Below are positions 53,233-61,778 of a stretch of 64,000 nt of DNA, piece by piece (position 1 is the first letter of the stretch; each line of letters starts with the position of its first letter). The stretch spans positions 44,012 through 108,011 of the forward strand of contig JAKAWR010000010.1 of assembly GCA_021816935.1 (NCBI GenBank), in the 5' to 3' direction. The notes below the pieces were generated by a model. That model saw only the letters and a list, made by a program, of their open reading frames with translations. It ran no database searches and was not told the origin of the DNA. The position numbers were made by a program, and so were the translations under genes. This DNA comes from Actinomycetes bacterium. Its GTDB lineage: Bacteria > Actinomycetota > Acidimicrobiia > Acidimicrobiales > JAMCPL01.

Positions 53233-53428
53233 CCCGAGAGTTTACCAGCGGGCACAGAAGGCCCGCCCGGTATGGCCGGTGGGCGTACGATGATCCGGGA
53301 CCTGGTGGACGAGGGTAGAACCGCGGTGCTGTCGTTGCTTTCTGGCTGAGCCCGCCCGATTCCTCCTGCCCGGGCCCAAGGTCGCAGCCTGCCTCCCGGT
53401 CGGCTGCAAGACCAGGTCCGCACACGCT

Positions 53429-54223
53429 TCAGAAAATCCCGTGGCGACCTTCGCCGGACTTGAAGCGCGTTGCCCCCTCAATAGTCTCACCGCTTTCGAG
53501 GGTGGCAGTCCCGTGGCGGTGCTCGTTGGCGAGCGCTGCTTCAAGGTCCATTGGCCACTGCTCATAAGATGATAGGCGGTCGCCGCGCATGCATAGGCGT
53601 GGGAACGAGGCGATCTCGTGCGCCAGCTCGACGGCGGTCGCCAGAGCGCTACCGGGCGGGCAGGTGCGATTGACGAGTCCCATCGCGAGTGCCTCCTCAG
53701 CTCCGACAGCCCGGCCGGTCAGGATCATGTCGAGCGCACGGCTGTGGCCGATCAGGCGCGGCAGCCTGACGGTGCCGCCGTCCAGCAGTGGCACGCCGAA
53801 GCGCCGGCAGAAAACCCCGAATGTGGCGTCGGTGGTTGCTACCCTCAGGTCGCACCAGATGGCAAGCTCGAGTCCGCCAGCCACGGCCCAGCCCTCTACT
53901 GCGGCGATGACCGGCTTCGAAAGGAGCATCCGGGTGGGTCCGAGAGGACCCGGGCCATCCGGCGACACCTGGTTCGGGTGGCCAGCTGCGATGGCCTGGA
54001 GGTCTGCTCCTGCGCAGAAGGTGCCGCCGGCTCCTGTCAGCACGGCTACGCAGGAGATTCCGTCGGCGTCGAACGCGGTAAATGCCTCGGTCAGCGCCTC
54101 CGCGGTCGCGAGGTCGACGGCGTTCCTTCTACCTGGCCGTTCGATCGTGATGATGCGAACGTTGCCGTCGTCTTCGGTCGTGATGATATTCCGCGTCTCT
54201 GTTCCTTCCTCTGTCCCTGCCAT
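53429..54223 (-). CDS. Enoyl-CoA hydratase/isomerase (crotonase family)
   Basis: The ~264-residue enzyme has ERPGRRNAVDLATAEAL, the oxyanion hole GGTFCAGADLQAIA and AAVEGWAVAGGLELAIWCDL, and the FGVPLLDGGTVRLPRLIG segment. In crotonases the Glu pair lies near the second motif; here only part is evident, so the exact reaction is uncertain. The ATG at 54223 has GAGGAAAT upstream; the frame continues to 54268. It is divergent to the membrane protein gene at 54606, and 195 bp upstream of dtxR with no clear promoter. Confidence 0.88.
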   Translation of the reverse strand: MAGTEEGTETRNIITTEDDGNVRIITIERPGRRNAVDLATAEALTEAFTAFDADGISCVAVLTGAGGTFCAGADLQAIAAGHPNQVSPDGPGPLGPTRMLLSKPVIAAVEGWAVAGGLELAIWCDLRVATTDATFGVFCRRFGVPLLDGGTVRLPRLIGHSRALDMILTGRAVGAEEALAMGLVNRTCPPGSALATAVELAHEIASFPRLCMRGDRLSSYEQWPMDLEAALANEHRHGTATLESGETIEGATRFKSGEGRHGIF

Positions 54224-54605
54224 GATTTCCTCCACGCTGGCTGTACGGTGCGGGTCGAACCCGAGCATCCTGGTCGACTCCCGCTCCGTGGTCGGCTCCG
54301 GGGCTCGTCATGCCCGCCGGGTCGGACTGTATCACGGGAGGTCCTTCGGCGTCGCCAAGCAGGCGGCTCGGGACAACCCGGAAGCAGAGCATGGTCGCGT
54401 GGTATCATCACTGCACCGGCAGGAAGACTGGTTCAGCGTTGCCGATACCGGCACGCTGGGCGAGTTACTGCAGGTGGCGGGTGACAAATGATGGTTGGGC
54501 CGATTCCAGGATCGGCCAATGGCGCGAACGGGCAGGCAGCTGCAGCGGCGATCGGTATGAAGCCGAGGCCGGGGTTGGCCGGCGGTCCGGTAGGAGAGTG
54601 AAACG
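54224..54605. other. Intergenic region without a recognised gene
   Basis: The 382-bp gap holds a short hairpin (GGCCGAT, 6-nt loop, ATCGGCC) near 54499-54518 and no recognised coding sequence. Promoters for both flanking divergent genes must lie here. Confidence 0.45.
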
Positions 54606-55463
54606 ATGAACCCAGCTATGACCCATCCGATCTTGATGGCGACCGCATCGGCCCAACCCACCTACACGGTCCCGGGCTCGGCGGCTGCCGGCGCGGGGGC
54701 AGTGGTGGCCGTATGGTTGTTGTTGATCCTGGCGATCTTCGTGGTGTACGTGGTGGGGCTGTGGCGTGTCTTCACGAAGGCAGGGCAGCCGGGTTGGTCC
54801 GCGATCATCCCGATCTACAACTTCTGGGTGCTGCTGAAGATTGTCGGCCGGCCGGGATGGTGGATCCTGATGATGCTGATCCCCTTGGTCAGCATAGTTT
54901 TCCAGATTATAGTGCTGAACGATCTCTCGAAGAGCTTCGGCCACGGGACGGGGTTCACCGTCGGTCTATTCTTCTTGCCCTTTGTCTTTGTTCTGATCCT
55001 CGCATTTGGCAGTTCGACCTATCGCGGCCCGTCGGCACTCGGAGGGCAGATGCGGACGGGTTATCCGGGCGGGTACCCCGGCTACCCGCAGCAGTCGGGT
55101 TATCCCGGGGGGCTAGGCGGTGGACTTGGTAGTCCCGGTGCAGGCTATGGTGCTCCGGGGGCCTATGGCTCTCCCGCGAGCGGTGGACTTGGTAGTCCCG
55201 GTGCAGGCTATGGTGCTCCGGGGGCCTATGGCCCTCCCGTAGTCGGTAGCGGCGGACAAACCGGCGGCAGTTTCGGCGTGCCTCCGACACCCGGCGGCGC
55301 AACGGCACCTGGCGCTCCGGGCGGCTACTCGCCGCCCGCGCCGTCGACAGGTCCGGATTGGTATGCCGATCCGAGCGGCCGGAATCAGCATCGCTACTGG
55401 GACGGATCTACTTGGACGGATCACGTCGCAAACCAGGGAACGCAGTCCACGGATCCCGTCTAG
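54606..55463 (+). CDS. Membrane protein with DUF5684 and C-terminal DUF2510 domains
   Basis: Three to four membrane helices (AVVAVWLLLILAIFVVYVVG, WWILMMLIPLVSIVFQIIV, TVGLFFLPFVFVLILAFGSS) with GLWRVFTKAGQPGWSAIIPI between helices 1 and 2 match the DUF5684 family, which often precedes signal peptidase-like proteins. A Gly/Pro/Tyr-rich linker with a 63-bp tandem duplication follows, then a DUF2510 motif (GPDWYADPSGRNQHRYWDGS, TWTDHV) at the end. Function unknown; envelope location. Confidence 0.87.
   Translation: MNPAMTHPILMATASAQPTYTVPGSAAAGAGAVVAVWLLLILAIFVVYVVGLWRVFTKAGQPGWSAIIPIYNFWVLLKIVGRPGWWILMMLIPLVSIVFQIIVLNDLSKSFGHGTGFTVGLFFLPFVFVLILAFGSSTYRGPSALGGQMRTGYPGGYPGYPQQSGYPGGLGGGLGSPGAGYGAPGAYGSPASGGLGSPGAGYGAPGAYGPPVVGSGGQTGGSFGVPPTPGGATAPGAPGGYSPPAPSTGPDWYADPSGRNQHRYWDGSTWTDHVANQGTQSTDPV
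55119..55244 (+). repeat. 63-bp tandem duplication inside the DUF5684 gene
   Basis: Two nearly identical 63-bp copies (55119-55181 and 55182-55244) encode GGLGSPGAGYGAPGAYG(S/P)P plus diverged ends. The copy number may vary among strains. Confidence 0.92.
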
Positions 55464-55758
55464 AACACCCACGCCGCGACTTCGTAGCCGACCCCGATGG
55501 GCGGGGAACCCTCAGGGCAGGCGGCTCCCGCTGGCGGTGAGTTGGGCGAGGCGCTTGGGAGTGGCCCCAGTGGGAAGCGGAGAAATCCGGGTAGCGGGCC
55601 GTTGCCCGGTGTAAAATACCTCAGGAAATGTGTGCATCCGGTTACGGCTCGGCTCACGAGCTGCAGGTGAGGATCCTGGATGTCGTGACGTCGGCAGGGT
55701 TCGGAGCGTGTGCCGCCCCGGAGCTTGCGGGCCGGAATGGAAAGGAGCGCACAGTCTC
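55464..55758. other. Intergenic region before the lipoprotein gene
   Basis: No recognised gene. A GTAAAATACCTC stretch near 55610 and an AAAGGAG at 55741 are compatible with promoter and ribosome site of the lipoprotein gene. Confidence 0.4.
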
Positions 55759-56085
55759 ATGACAAGATCAACCAGTCGCATCCTGGCGATACTGGCGGTG
55801 ACACTGGCAGGATCCGTCGCCGCAGGTTGCGGAGGCAGCAATAATTCCGCCGTCAAAACAGTGCCATCGTCGACCACGGCGGTCACGACCGGCTCGTCGC
55901 GTACTGGCAGTGAATCGGGAAGTACGTCGTTGTCAGGCACCGGCAGGTCGATCAGCACATCGTCGAACGTGCTGTCGCAGCAGACACTGACCCAGGTGCA
56001 GGGTGCGCTCAATACGCTGAACTCGATTCTGTCGCAGGCCCAGACGGACCTCAACAGTTCCCCGGCCAACCCGGCAGAGGGTTGA
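55759..56085 (+). CDS. Small Ser/Thr-rich lipoprotein
   Basis: The 108-residue protein has a signal peptide ending in the lipobox LAGSVAAGC (lipidated Cys at about residue 25), then a Ser/Thr-rich linker and a short helix with repeated Gln/Leu (LTQVQGALNTLNSILSQAQT). It should be anchored to the outer face of the cytoplasmic membrane. Function unknown. It overlaps or nearly abuts the next secreted protein gene. Confidence 0.78.
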   Translation: MTRSTSRILAILAVTLAGSVAAGCGGSNNSAVKTVPSSTTAVTTGSSRTGSESGSTSLSGTGRSISTSSNVLSQQTLTQVQGALNTLNSILSQAQTDLNSSPANPAEG

Positions 56086-56090
56086 TCGGT

Positions 56091-56942
56091 ATGACAACAA
56101 TCCATCGTTCCAGACGTACATTGTTGCGGGTGGCAGCGTTACTGGCCGCAGGGGGCTCCATGGTTCTCGCTCCGGGAGTCGCTTTCGGCGGTTCGGCAAC
56201 ATCGAGTGCAGTACCGACTGCCGGCGCAGGGGGCAGCTCCTTCAATCCGGGATCTGCGCCGAGCGGCCAGTGCAAAGCGAACTTTGCTACGCATCGGAAC
56301 CAAGTCGAGCTGGCCCTGTCCGATCGCGTTACCAGGCTTCAGGCGCTCCAGAGTCGCGTTTCGGGGGTGCAACACCTAAAGAGTTCCGACGTCTCGGCCC
56401 TGTCGGGCGACCTGTCGGCGCAGTTGTCGGGGATCGAGGAGCTCCAGACCAAAGCGCATTCCGATACCACGTGCCTGCAGTTGTTCGAGGATGCCAAGTC
56501 GATGATTGTCGATTACAGGGTATACGTGGTGATGACTCCGCAGGTGGACATCGTCATCGCGGCGGATACGGAGGCTTACGTGGAGCAGGTGCTTCAAGGT
56601 CTTGAACCGAAGATCCAGCGGGCTCTGAGCATTTGCCAATCAACCTCGGCTACCGTCGGGGGCCTCAATTGCACGGCGGCGGAGAATGCGTTCAGCCAGC
56701 TCAAAGCGCACGTGTCTACCGCGGCGCAGGTGACGAGTACCGGGGGCAACGGCGAGAGCATCTCCTCTGCGGTTCTTGCGGCCAAGCCCAGCGGGTACCC
56801 GGCGAACCGCTCGATAGGGACTACCGCCTTCAGCGCTACGCGGCAGGCTCAGGCAGACCTGCTGGCCGCTCGGGCCGACCTCGAGACGTTGGTCGGAATT
56901 GCCCGGTCCGCGAAGCTCGGGGGAGCGAAGGGGACAGCCTGA
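56091..56942 (+). CDS. Secreted protein of unknown function, helix-rich
   Basis: A signal peptide (RRTLLRVAALLAAGGSMVLA, then GVAFG) is followed by ~240 residues that are mostly helical, with conserved-looking CKANFATHRNQVELAL and a pair of Cys at SDTTCLQLFED and ALSICQSTSATVGGLNCTAA. No enzyme motif. It is preceded by the lipoprotein gene; a TTG at 56082 overlapping its stop is an alternative start, ATG 56091 being used here. The two are probably one operon and may work together at the cell surface. Confidence 0.75.
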   Translation: MTTIHRSRRTLLRVAALLAAGGSMVLAPGVAFGGSATSSAVPTAGAGGSSFNPGSAPSGQCKANFATHRNQVELALSDRVTRLQALQSRVSGVQHLKSSDVSALSGDLSAQLSGIEELQTKAHSDTTCLQLFEDAKSMIVDYRVYVVMTPQVDIVIAADTEAYVEQVLQGLEPKIQRALSICQSTSATVGGLNCTAAENAFSQLKAHVSTAAQVTSTGGNGESISSAVLAAKPSGYPANRSIGTTAFSATRQAQADLLAARADLETLVGIARSAKLGGAKGTA

Positions 56943-57114
56943 CCGCGCGGATACTTCGCGTTACGCATACGCCGCCGGTTACGGCGGGAGGCAAGCTCCT
57001 CTTCGGTCGCTGCAGGTAAAGCGGGCCGTGGGGTCCGCCATTACGCATCGCGGGTTGTCATGCGCCAAGCGCCGACGATCGACCAGCCGACGATCTATCC
57101 CACGATGACCGTGA

Positions 57115-57543
57115 TCATGGTTCAGGTCGGCATGGGCGCGATCCCGAGCGCTCCTTGTCCAGTGGCCGGGTCGGAGCAGTCGACCTCGACGGTAGCTGCC
57201 GTTCCCTGAACCGACTCGAGGCTGCCGCTCCTCGGGCCCATATCCATGCACTCCCGCAGGCGACGAGACCCAGTGCGGCTGCAGCCAGGAAAGAAATGGG
57301 GACCGACGGGGGCGGTACAGCTCCCGGCATGCCGGGAGGGCGACCCTGCCACGTGCTGGCGATTTCACCGGTCACGGGCCGGGGCCTGGACCGCTCTGTC
57401 TCATCCATGGCCCGGCCCGTCTTACTCCGGGTGCCGACTATGTCGACGCCCGCCTCGCTCGCCGTCGTCGCTGCCCCGCCTGCCTCAGCCCGGCTCCCAC
57501 CTGCGTCAGCGTCTGATTGCTCAGTCCGACTTCTCACTGTCAC
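57115..57543 (-). pseudogene. N-terminal fragment of a membrane protein (probable gene remnant)
   Basis: The frame contains one clear membrane helix (PISFLAAAALGLVACGSAWI) after a ~95-residue hydrophilic segment and then stops after ~35 Arg/Ser-rich residues. In related organisms a divergent membrane protein with 'P.VPlrFLaAA.lGLv.fG.a...' lies next to DUF2249/hemerythrin genes and continues for more than 300 residues (from memory). Here the rest is missing, so I read it as a truncated gene. It overlaps the DUF2249 frame on the other strand, so either call could be wrong. Confidence 0.35.
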
Positions 57544-57760
57544 CCGTCTTTCCCGATCGTTCGAGCGTGCTCACCCAGGTCGCGCCGTCCTCGGGCCGGC
57601 ATCTGGGGCAGTCGCGGCGCTCGCCGAGGGGGAGGAACTCGTGGTCCTGGCTCCCTTTGAGCCGGTCCCCCTCGAGGGCGTGCTCTCGTCCCAGGGATTT
57701 ACCTACGAGGTTGCCGAAAGTGGCGGCACCTGGCGAGTGCCCTTCCGGGGCCCGTCATGA
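57407..57760 (+). CDS. DUF2249-domain protein, start uncertain
   Basis: The C-terminal ~55 residues (AVAALAEGEELVVLAPFEPV, PLEGVLSSQGFTYEVAESGG, TWRVPFRGPS) are a DUF2249 domain: the 'G..l.l...f.P.PL..vL..rGf.y....' pattern found in small proteins near hemerythrins and NO-responsive genes. The first half of this frame has no family resemblance and overlaps the minus-strand fragment, so the true N-terminus may lie near 57540 or be degraded. The stop overlaps the next start (ATGA), showing coupling. Confidence 0.6.
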   Translation: MARPVLLRVPTMSTPASLAVVAAPPASARLPPASASDCSVRLLTVTRLSRSFERAHPGRAVLGPASGAVAALAEGEELVVLAPFEPVPLEGVLSSQGFTYEVAESGGTWRVPFRGPS

Positions 57761-58125
57761 GCGAGCTAGGTGACCGGGGACCGGATCCGGGACCTCTCGA
57801 GGCAGCGGTCCAGGCGCGGGATCCGGTCGGGGCAGCCTGGGATGCGCTCGGGCGCGTATACGACCCTGAGCTATGCCTGGACTTGGTTTCCCTTGGGCTC
57901 GTCTACGGGGTCCGCGATGACGAGGGTACCGTCGTCGTGGAGATGACGCTCACCACTCGGGGATGCCCGGCAGCGGAGAGCCTGTCGGAGTTGGCGAGGG
58001 CGGCCGTTCGGGATGCCCTCGGGCCGGAAGTGGGCGTCGATGTCAGGCTGGTGTGGGACCCGCCGTGGAGCCCGTCGATGATGAACGACGAGGCGGCAGC
58101 GGCCCTGGGCTTCAGGCACGGCTGA
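57757..58125 (+). CDS. MIP18/DUF59-family metal-sulfur cluster assembly protein
   Basis: The 122-residue protein has AAWDALGRVYDPELCLDLVS followed by LGLVYGV and TLTTRGCPAAESLSE, the PaaD/SufT/MIP18 pattern (DPE..v...LG.v....v.....t...CP). The Cys in RGCPA is the conserved ligand. Such proteins help load Fe-S clusters. WDPPWSPSMMNDEAAAALG at the end matches PaaD-like members. It starts inside the stop of the DUF2249 gene and ends 111 bp before the hemerythrin gene. Confidence 0.88.
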   Translation: MSELGDRGPDPGPLEAAVQARDPVGAAWDALGRVYDPELCLDLVSLGLVYGVRDDEGTVVVEMTLTTRGCPAAESLSELARAAVRDALGPEVGVDVRLVWDPPWSPSMMNDEAAAALGFRHG

Positions 58126-58236
58126 AGACGGGTCCAGGTGGCGAGCGCTGGCCCAAGCCCCCAGCACGGCCGCAGTAACTCTAGGATACAATAGAAATAC
58201 CAGTAAGCAGCAAGGCGACAGGAAGGAGATTACCCC

Positions 58237-58998
58237 GTGGCACCGATGGCAAAGCAGGAGGCCTACGAAACGATGCTCCGGCATCATACTCTTCTAGCGG
58301 AGCAGCTCGATGATCGGGTGAAGGCCGTGCGATCGGCAGTAGCCGATGCGACCTGCAACAGCGAGTCCGGTGACGCTGTCGCGCCTGGCTCCCGAAGGGC
58401 GATGGGGTTCCGGACCCGAGCGCCGGGCTACATGCCGGCGGTGGCGGAACTGGCGGCGTTCCTGGCCGAGGAGGTCCTTACCCACGCCCAGGCCGAGGAA
58501 GAGTCCATTTATCCTGTCGCAGCGAGCCTGCCCGGTCTCGCAGGCGTTATCGACGGTATGATCGAGGGGCACCGGAAGCTGTCATCTCTAGCGCGGGAGT
58601 TGGATGGCATCGAGGATGGAGCAGGCGCGGTAGGCAAGGCCGATGAGATTGCAGGGCTTTTCGCTGGTCACGCGTGCGAGGAGAACGACATCGTTCTCCC
58701 GCCTCTTCTGGACAACGAGAGCGTCGACCTTACCGGGTTGCTTGCAGAGATGCACCGGCTGACCGAACAGGCGCGGGTGCTCGACGTTCGGCGTCTTGTT
58801 CCGGCCGAGCGCCACGAGGCGATCTTCGCGGCTTACGAGGCACTTGCCCCTGCGGAAGGCTTCGTGCTCGTGAACGACCACGACCCGAAGCCCCTGTACT
58901 ACCAGTTCCAAGTAGAGTACGCGGGTCAATTTACGTGGGACTACCTGGAGTCGGGTCCCCGGACCTGGCGGGTTCGCATCGGGCGCCCACCGGCTTGA
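58237..58998 (+). CDS. Hemerythrin-like protein fused to a C-terminal DUF2249 domain
   Basis: The 253-residue protein begins with a hemerythrin-like four-helix bundle: His residues in LRHHTLLAEQL, a long loop, THAQAEEESIYPVA, IEGHRKLSSLA and GHACEENDIVLPPLL form the expected diiron ligands. The C-terminus is a full DUF2249 domain (RVLDVRRLVPAERHEAIFAA, VLVNDHDPKPLYYQFQVEYA, WDYLESGPRTWRVRIGR). It would sense or buffer O2, NO or redox stress. GTG 58237 follows GGAAGGAG; ATG 58246 is the alternative. A TACAAT box near 58187 suggests its own promoter. Confidence 0.88.
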   Translation: MAPMAKQEAYETMLRHHTLLAEQLDDRVKAVRSAVADATCNSESGDAVAPGSRRAMGFRTRAPGYMPAVAELAAFLAEEVLTHAQAEEESIYPVAASLPGLAGVIDGMIEGHRKLSSLARELDGIEDGAGAVGKADEIAGLFAGHACEENDIVLPPLLDNESVDLTGLLAEMHRLTEQARVLDVRRLVPAERHEAIFAAYEALAPAEGFVLVNDHDPKPLYYQFQVEYAGQFTWDYLESGPRTWRVRIGRPPA

Positions 58999-59086
58999 TG
59001 GCCGCCAGTGGCGTCAAGGCAGTCCGGGTTTACGACGACCCGGGACGTTTATGTCCGGCCAGCGAACTCGAAATACGAAAACCGAG

Positions 59087-59465
59087 TGGAGGTGGCGGGA
59101 ATTGAACCCGCGTCCCCCGGCTCTTCGACAGAGCTTCTCCGAGCGCATCCAGCGCAAGATCTCAGTTGCGGGAACGGTGCTGGCCCCGCCCGGGCAACCC
59201 AGCCGGCTCTAGTTTCCCAACCGCACCGCCGGCTGCGTGCAGGTTGGTATCCCCGATTTCATGACACCCCGTCCGCTAGAGGCGGACCTGCTCAGCAGTC
59301 GCCGTCCCCCGGGGAGAGGTACGGCAGGGGCGGGTTGCCCTCAATCAGGCAGCCAATGCCAGTTCAGAGTTGGCGTTTGTTTGTTTCCCGGCTCTTTAGC
59401 GTGGTTCCGGGCACCACGGCTCGCTTCCTCTGTCTCGACTACCGGAGTCGAATCCTTTCACCCCC
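59087..59465 (-). ncRNA. ssrA: tmRNA (ssrA)
   Basis: A 379-nt transfer-messenger RNA on the minus strand. The 5' end GGGGGTGAAAGGATTCGACT pairs with the 3' end CACCTCC to make a 7-bp acceptor stem, and GCGGGTTCAATTCCCGC forms the T-arm. The 3' CCA is not encoded; the discriminator A is followed by CTC. A resume codon GCC starts a tag reading ANSELALAA then TGA. smpB lies ~1.1 kb away on the same strand. Trans-translation by tmRNA-SmpB rescues stalled ribosomes and marks proteins for proteolysis. Confidence 0.96.
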
Positions 59466-59741
59466 GTGTGAACATTTTCTTACAGGAACAGGCGTGTTCG
59501 ATTCGTGCCCTTGCAGCAAACGAACACAGGTCTCTATTCCCGGTAGGAAACCGTCGATATGTGTTAACGCAACTTGTCAAGGATCGGTCGGGCAGGCACA
59601 GGGCCGGCACCCGAAGCGTGAGGGTGCGCGTTGCAGACCCTCACCTCTGGTAATAAAGTGTACACCGGCGGTCGAGCAGCGGTGCACGGCAGGTGAGGCA
59701 CGCCGGATCTACGGTGGACGAAGAGAGAAAGGGAGACGGCA

Positions 59742-60494
59742 ATGAAGACGAGCACGAAGGACGCGCTGCGGGCGGAGACCGTGTTCATCCCCGGCCATGG
59801 CGGCGACGAGATCGAGGCCTACCTGGCTCAGTCGCTGGCGGAGGGTTCCCATGGTTCAGTGGTCGTCCTTCACCACATGCCGGGATACGACGAGGGCACG
59901 AAGGAGATAGCCCGCCGGTTCGCCTCGCAGGGCTACATTGCGGTGGTTCCCAACCTTTACAGCAGGGAGGCTCCCGACAAGAGCCCGGAAGAGGCATCCC
60001 GGATAGCGAGGGAGCAGGGCGGCGTTCCCGATGAGAGGCTGGTTGGTGACGTGGATGGAGCGGCGTCGTTCGCTAAGTCGCTCGATTCGTCTAACGGGAA
60101 GGTCGCGGTAATCGGCTACTGCTCGGGAGGAAGGCAGGCATTCCTCGCCGCATGCAGCCTAGACCTCGATGCTGCCGTCGACTGCTACGGCGGTTTCGTC
60201 GTGAAGACCCCTCCTGCCGAGATGCCCTTGCATGTCAAGCCGGTGGCGGACAAGGCGAAGGACCTGTCGTGCCCCCTTCTCGGGCTCTTCGGAGCTGAAG
60301 ACGCCTTCCCGGCTCCCGACGAGGTGGCGGACCTCGACCGCATTCTTACCGAGGCCGGCAAAGAGCACGACTTCCATACCTTCGAAGGGGCCGGTCACGG
60401 GTTCTTTGGCGCGGATGGGGATATGTTCAGGCCGGCTGCCGCCAGGGAGGGTTGGTCCATTATCTGGGACTTCTTCCATAGGCACCTCGAATGA
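59742..60494 (+). CDS. Dienelactone hydrolase family protein
   Basis: The 250-residue enzyme has the DLH-type triad: Cys127 in VIGYCSGGRQAFLAA, Asp in LFGAEDAFPAPDE and His in EGAGHGFFGADGDMF; VVLHHMPGYDEGTKEIARRF is the oxyanion region. It would hydrolyse dienelactones or similar lactones/esters in aromatic breakdown. ATG 59742 is preceded by AAAGGGAGACGGCA. Its stop is ~40 bp before repeat copy C. Confidence 0.92.
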   Translation: MKTSTKDALRAETVFIPGHGGDEIEAYLAQSLAEGSHGSVVVLHHMPGYDEGTKEIARRFASQGYIAVVPNLYSREAPDKSPEEASRIAREQGGVPDERLVGDVDGAASFAKSLDSSNGKVAVIGYCSGGRQAFLAACSLDLDAAVDCYGGFVVKTPPAEMPLHVKPVADKAKDLSCPLLGLFGAEDAFPAPDEVADLDRILTEAGKEHDFHTFEGAGHGFFGADGDMFRPAAAREGWSIIWDFFHRHLE

Positions 60495-60529
60495 GAGTCG
60501 CCGGGTTCGTCGCTGCGAAACGCGTCAGA

Positions 60530-60587
60530 GGCTCCGGCGTCATCTGGCTGGCGAGATCGCATGGTTATTTATGAGACGGTGCGCTAG
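60530..60587. mobile_element. Partial MITE-like element, copy C
   Basis: The 58 bp match one end of copy B in inverted orientation: minus-strand CTAGCGCACCGTCTCATAAA, TAACCATGCGATC, then GCCAGCCAGATGACGCCGG. The other end is missing. It overlaps the smpB 3' end. Confidence 0.75.
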
Positions 60588-61010
60588 CTCCCGGGCAGCC
60601 TCCCTCGATTCGTCGCGCTCCTGAATGGCCTGTCGCTTGTCCCACATGCGCTTACCACGTGCGAGTGCGAGCGACACTTTGGCCCTGCCCTGCTTGAGGT
60701 AGATGGCTAGCGGTACGAGGGTGAGGGAGGCCCTCTCCACCTTCCCGGCGAGCTCGTCGATCTCGGCCCGGTGAAGTAGCAGCTTGCGCTTCCTGTCCGG
60801 GTCGTGCGCCCCGTAGGCTCCCCCCTGCTCGTAGGGTGCAATGTGGGCGCCTATCAGCCACATCTCCCCGCCGTCGACGGCACCGTACGCGTTGGAGAGC
60901 GAGCACTGGCCAGCGCGTAACGACTTGATCTCGGATCCCTGAAGCACAATCCCGCATTCGAAAGTCTCGATGATGTCATAGTCGAACCTGGCCCTCCGGT
61001 TACGAGCCAT
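60540..61010 (-). CDS. smpB: SsrA-binding protein SmpB
   Basis: The ~156-residue protein fits SmpB: NRRARFDYDIIETFECGIVL, SEIKSLRAGQCSLSNAYGAV, HIAPYEQGGAYGAHDPDRKR, KLLLHRAEIDELAGKVERAS and KVSLALARGKRMWDKRQAIQ. It binds tmRNA and places it in the ribosome. Its last 16 residues (ELAHRLINNHAISPAR) are encoded by repeat copy C. ATG 61010 is used; a GTG at 61091 would add a basic N-terminus. Same strand as ssrA. Confidence 0.93.
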   Translation of the reverse strand: MARNRRARFDYDIIETFECGIVLQGSEIKSLRAGQCSLSNAYGAVDGGEMWLIGAHIAPYEQGGAYGAHDPDRKRKLLLHRAEIDELAGKVERASLTLVPLAIYLKQGRAKVSLALARGKRMWDKRQAIQERDESREAARELAHRLINNHAISPAR

Positions 61011-61172
61011 GGTCCGGGGCGCGCCCGTATCCCGCTTCCCGGCCTTGGCCCTGGATGGGTTCGGCGATCGTGGCTTCCTTGGACCCGTCACGCCAGCCAG
61101 CGTACCAGGCTGTTTCGCCCGCCCTGCCGACAATTGAGGCGGGAACGTGGTCGGCTGCCGGTATGGTTGTAG

Positions 61173-61604
61173 GTGATGATCGTGCTGCCGGCTGGCCTGT
61201 ATTCGGAGATGATGGCTCATTGCCTGCGGGGATTACCGGAGGAGGCGTGCGGGTTGCTGGGGGGTCACGGCGATGTAGCCGAGGTGTTCTATCCGGCGGG
61301 CAATGAGGCCCGTTCGGCCCGCCTGTATACCGTAGAGCCGAAAGCCCATCTCCTTGCCGACCGCGACGCCGAGGAAAGGGGCATGGCCGTCGTCGGCGTC
61401 GTTCACTCCCACACCCACACGGAGGCATATCCCTCACCGATCGACGTGGACCAGGCGGTGGATCCGTCCTGGCATTACCTGATCGCAAGCTTCTGCCGGG
61501 TGATGCCGTCGCTCAGGTCGTACAGGATCGTGGGTGGCGCGGCCGAGGAGGAGGAACTGAGGATCGTCGCCACGATGGGCGGCACTGGCGGCCTGCACGG
61601 ATAG
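61173..61604 (+). CDS. mec: JAMM-family metalloprotease (Mec-type)
   Basis: The 143-residue protein has the JAMM zinc site: Glu in LPEEACGLLGG and HSHTHTEAYPSPIDVDQAVD (H-x-H, then Asp). It resembles mycobacterial Mec+, which releases cysteine from CysO-cysteine. The order mec-cysO-cysM matches Mycobacterium tuberculosis. GTG 61173 or the adjacent ATG 61176 can start it. It overlaps none of its neighbours; 174 bp separate it from cysO. Confidence 0.88.
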   Translation: MMIVLPAGLYSEMMAHCLRGLPEEACGLLGGHGDVAEVFYPAGNEARSARLYTVEPKAHLLADRDAEERGMAVVGVVHSHTHTEAYPSPIDVDQAVDPSWHYLIASFCRVMPSLRSYRIVGGAAEEEELRIVATMGGTGGLHG

Positions 61605-61778
61605 AATATTCAGATAGCGGATTAGAATAGTCGTAATTGACAACGAGTTGCTCTGGTCGAGGCGGAAATGCGGGGGTTCCCGCCGGTAGATCGCCAGGCT
61701 GGAAGCGGTTGTTGCAGCCTGTGATGGCCAGGAGATAGGAGAGTCGTGGAACGAGTTGTGGGAATTGGAGTCTCACCT

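Noticed and set aside
59465..59520. LexA (SOS) box upstream of ssrA
   Set aside because: GAACACGCCTGTTC is palindrome-like, but the spacing between the CGAAC and GTTCG arms is two bases too long for the actinobacterial SOS consensus.
59008..59745. 245-codon plus-strand frame across the tmRNA
   Set aside because: It is the antisense reading of ssrA and has no protein family features.
61637..61665. Promoter TTGACA upstream of cysO
   Set aside because: The hexamer is perfect but the position 16-18 bp downstream is GC-rich with no -10 resemblance.
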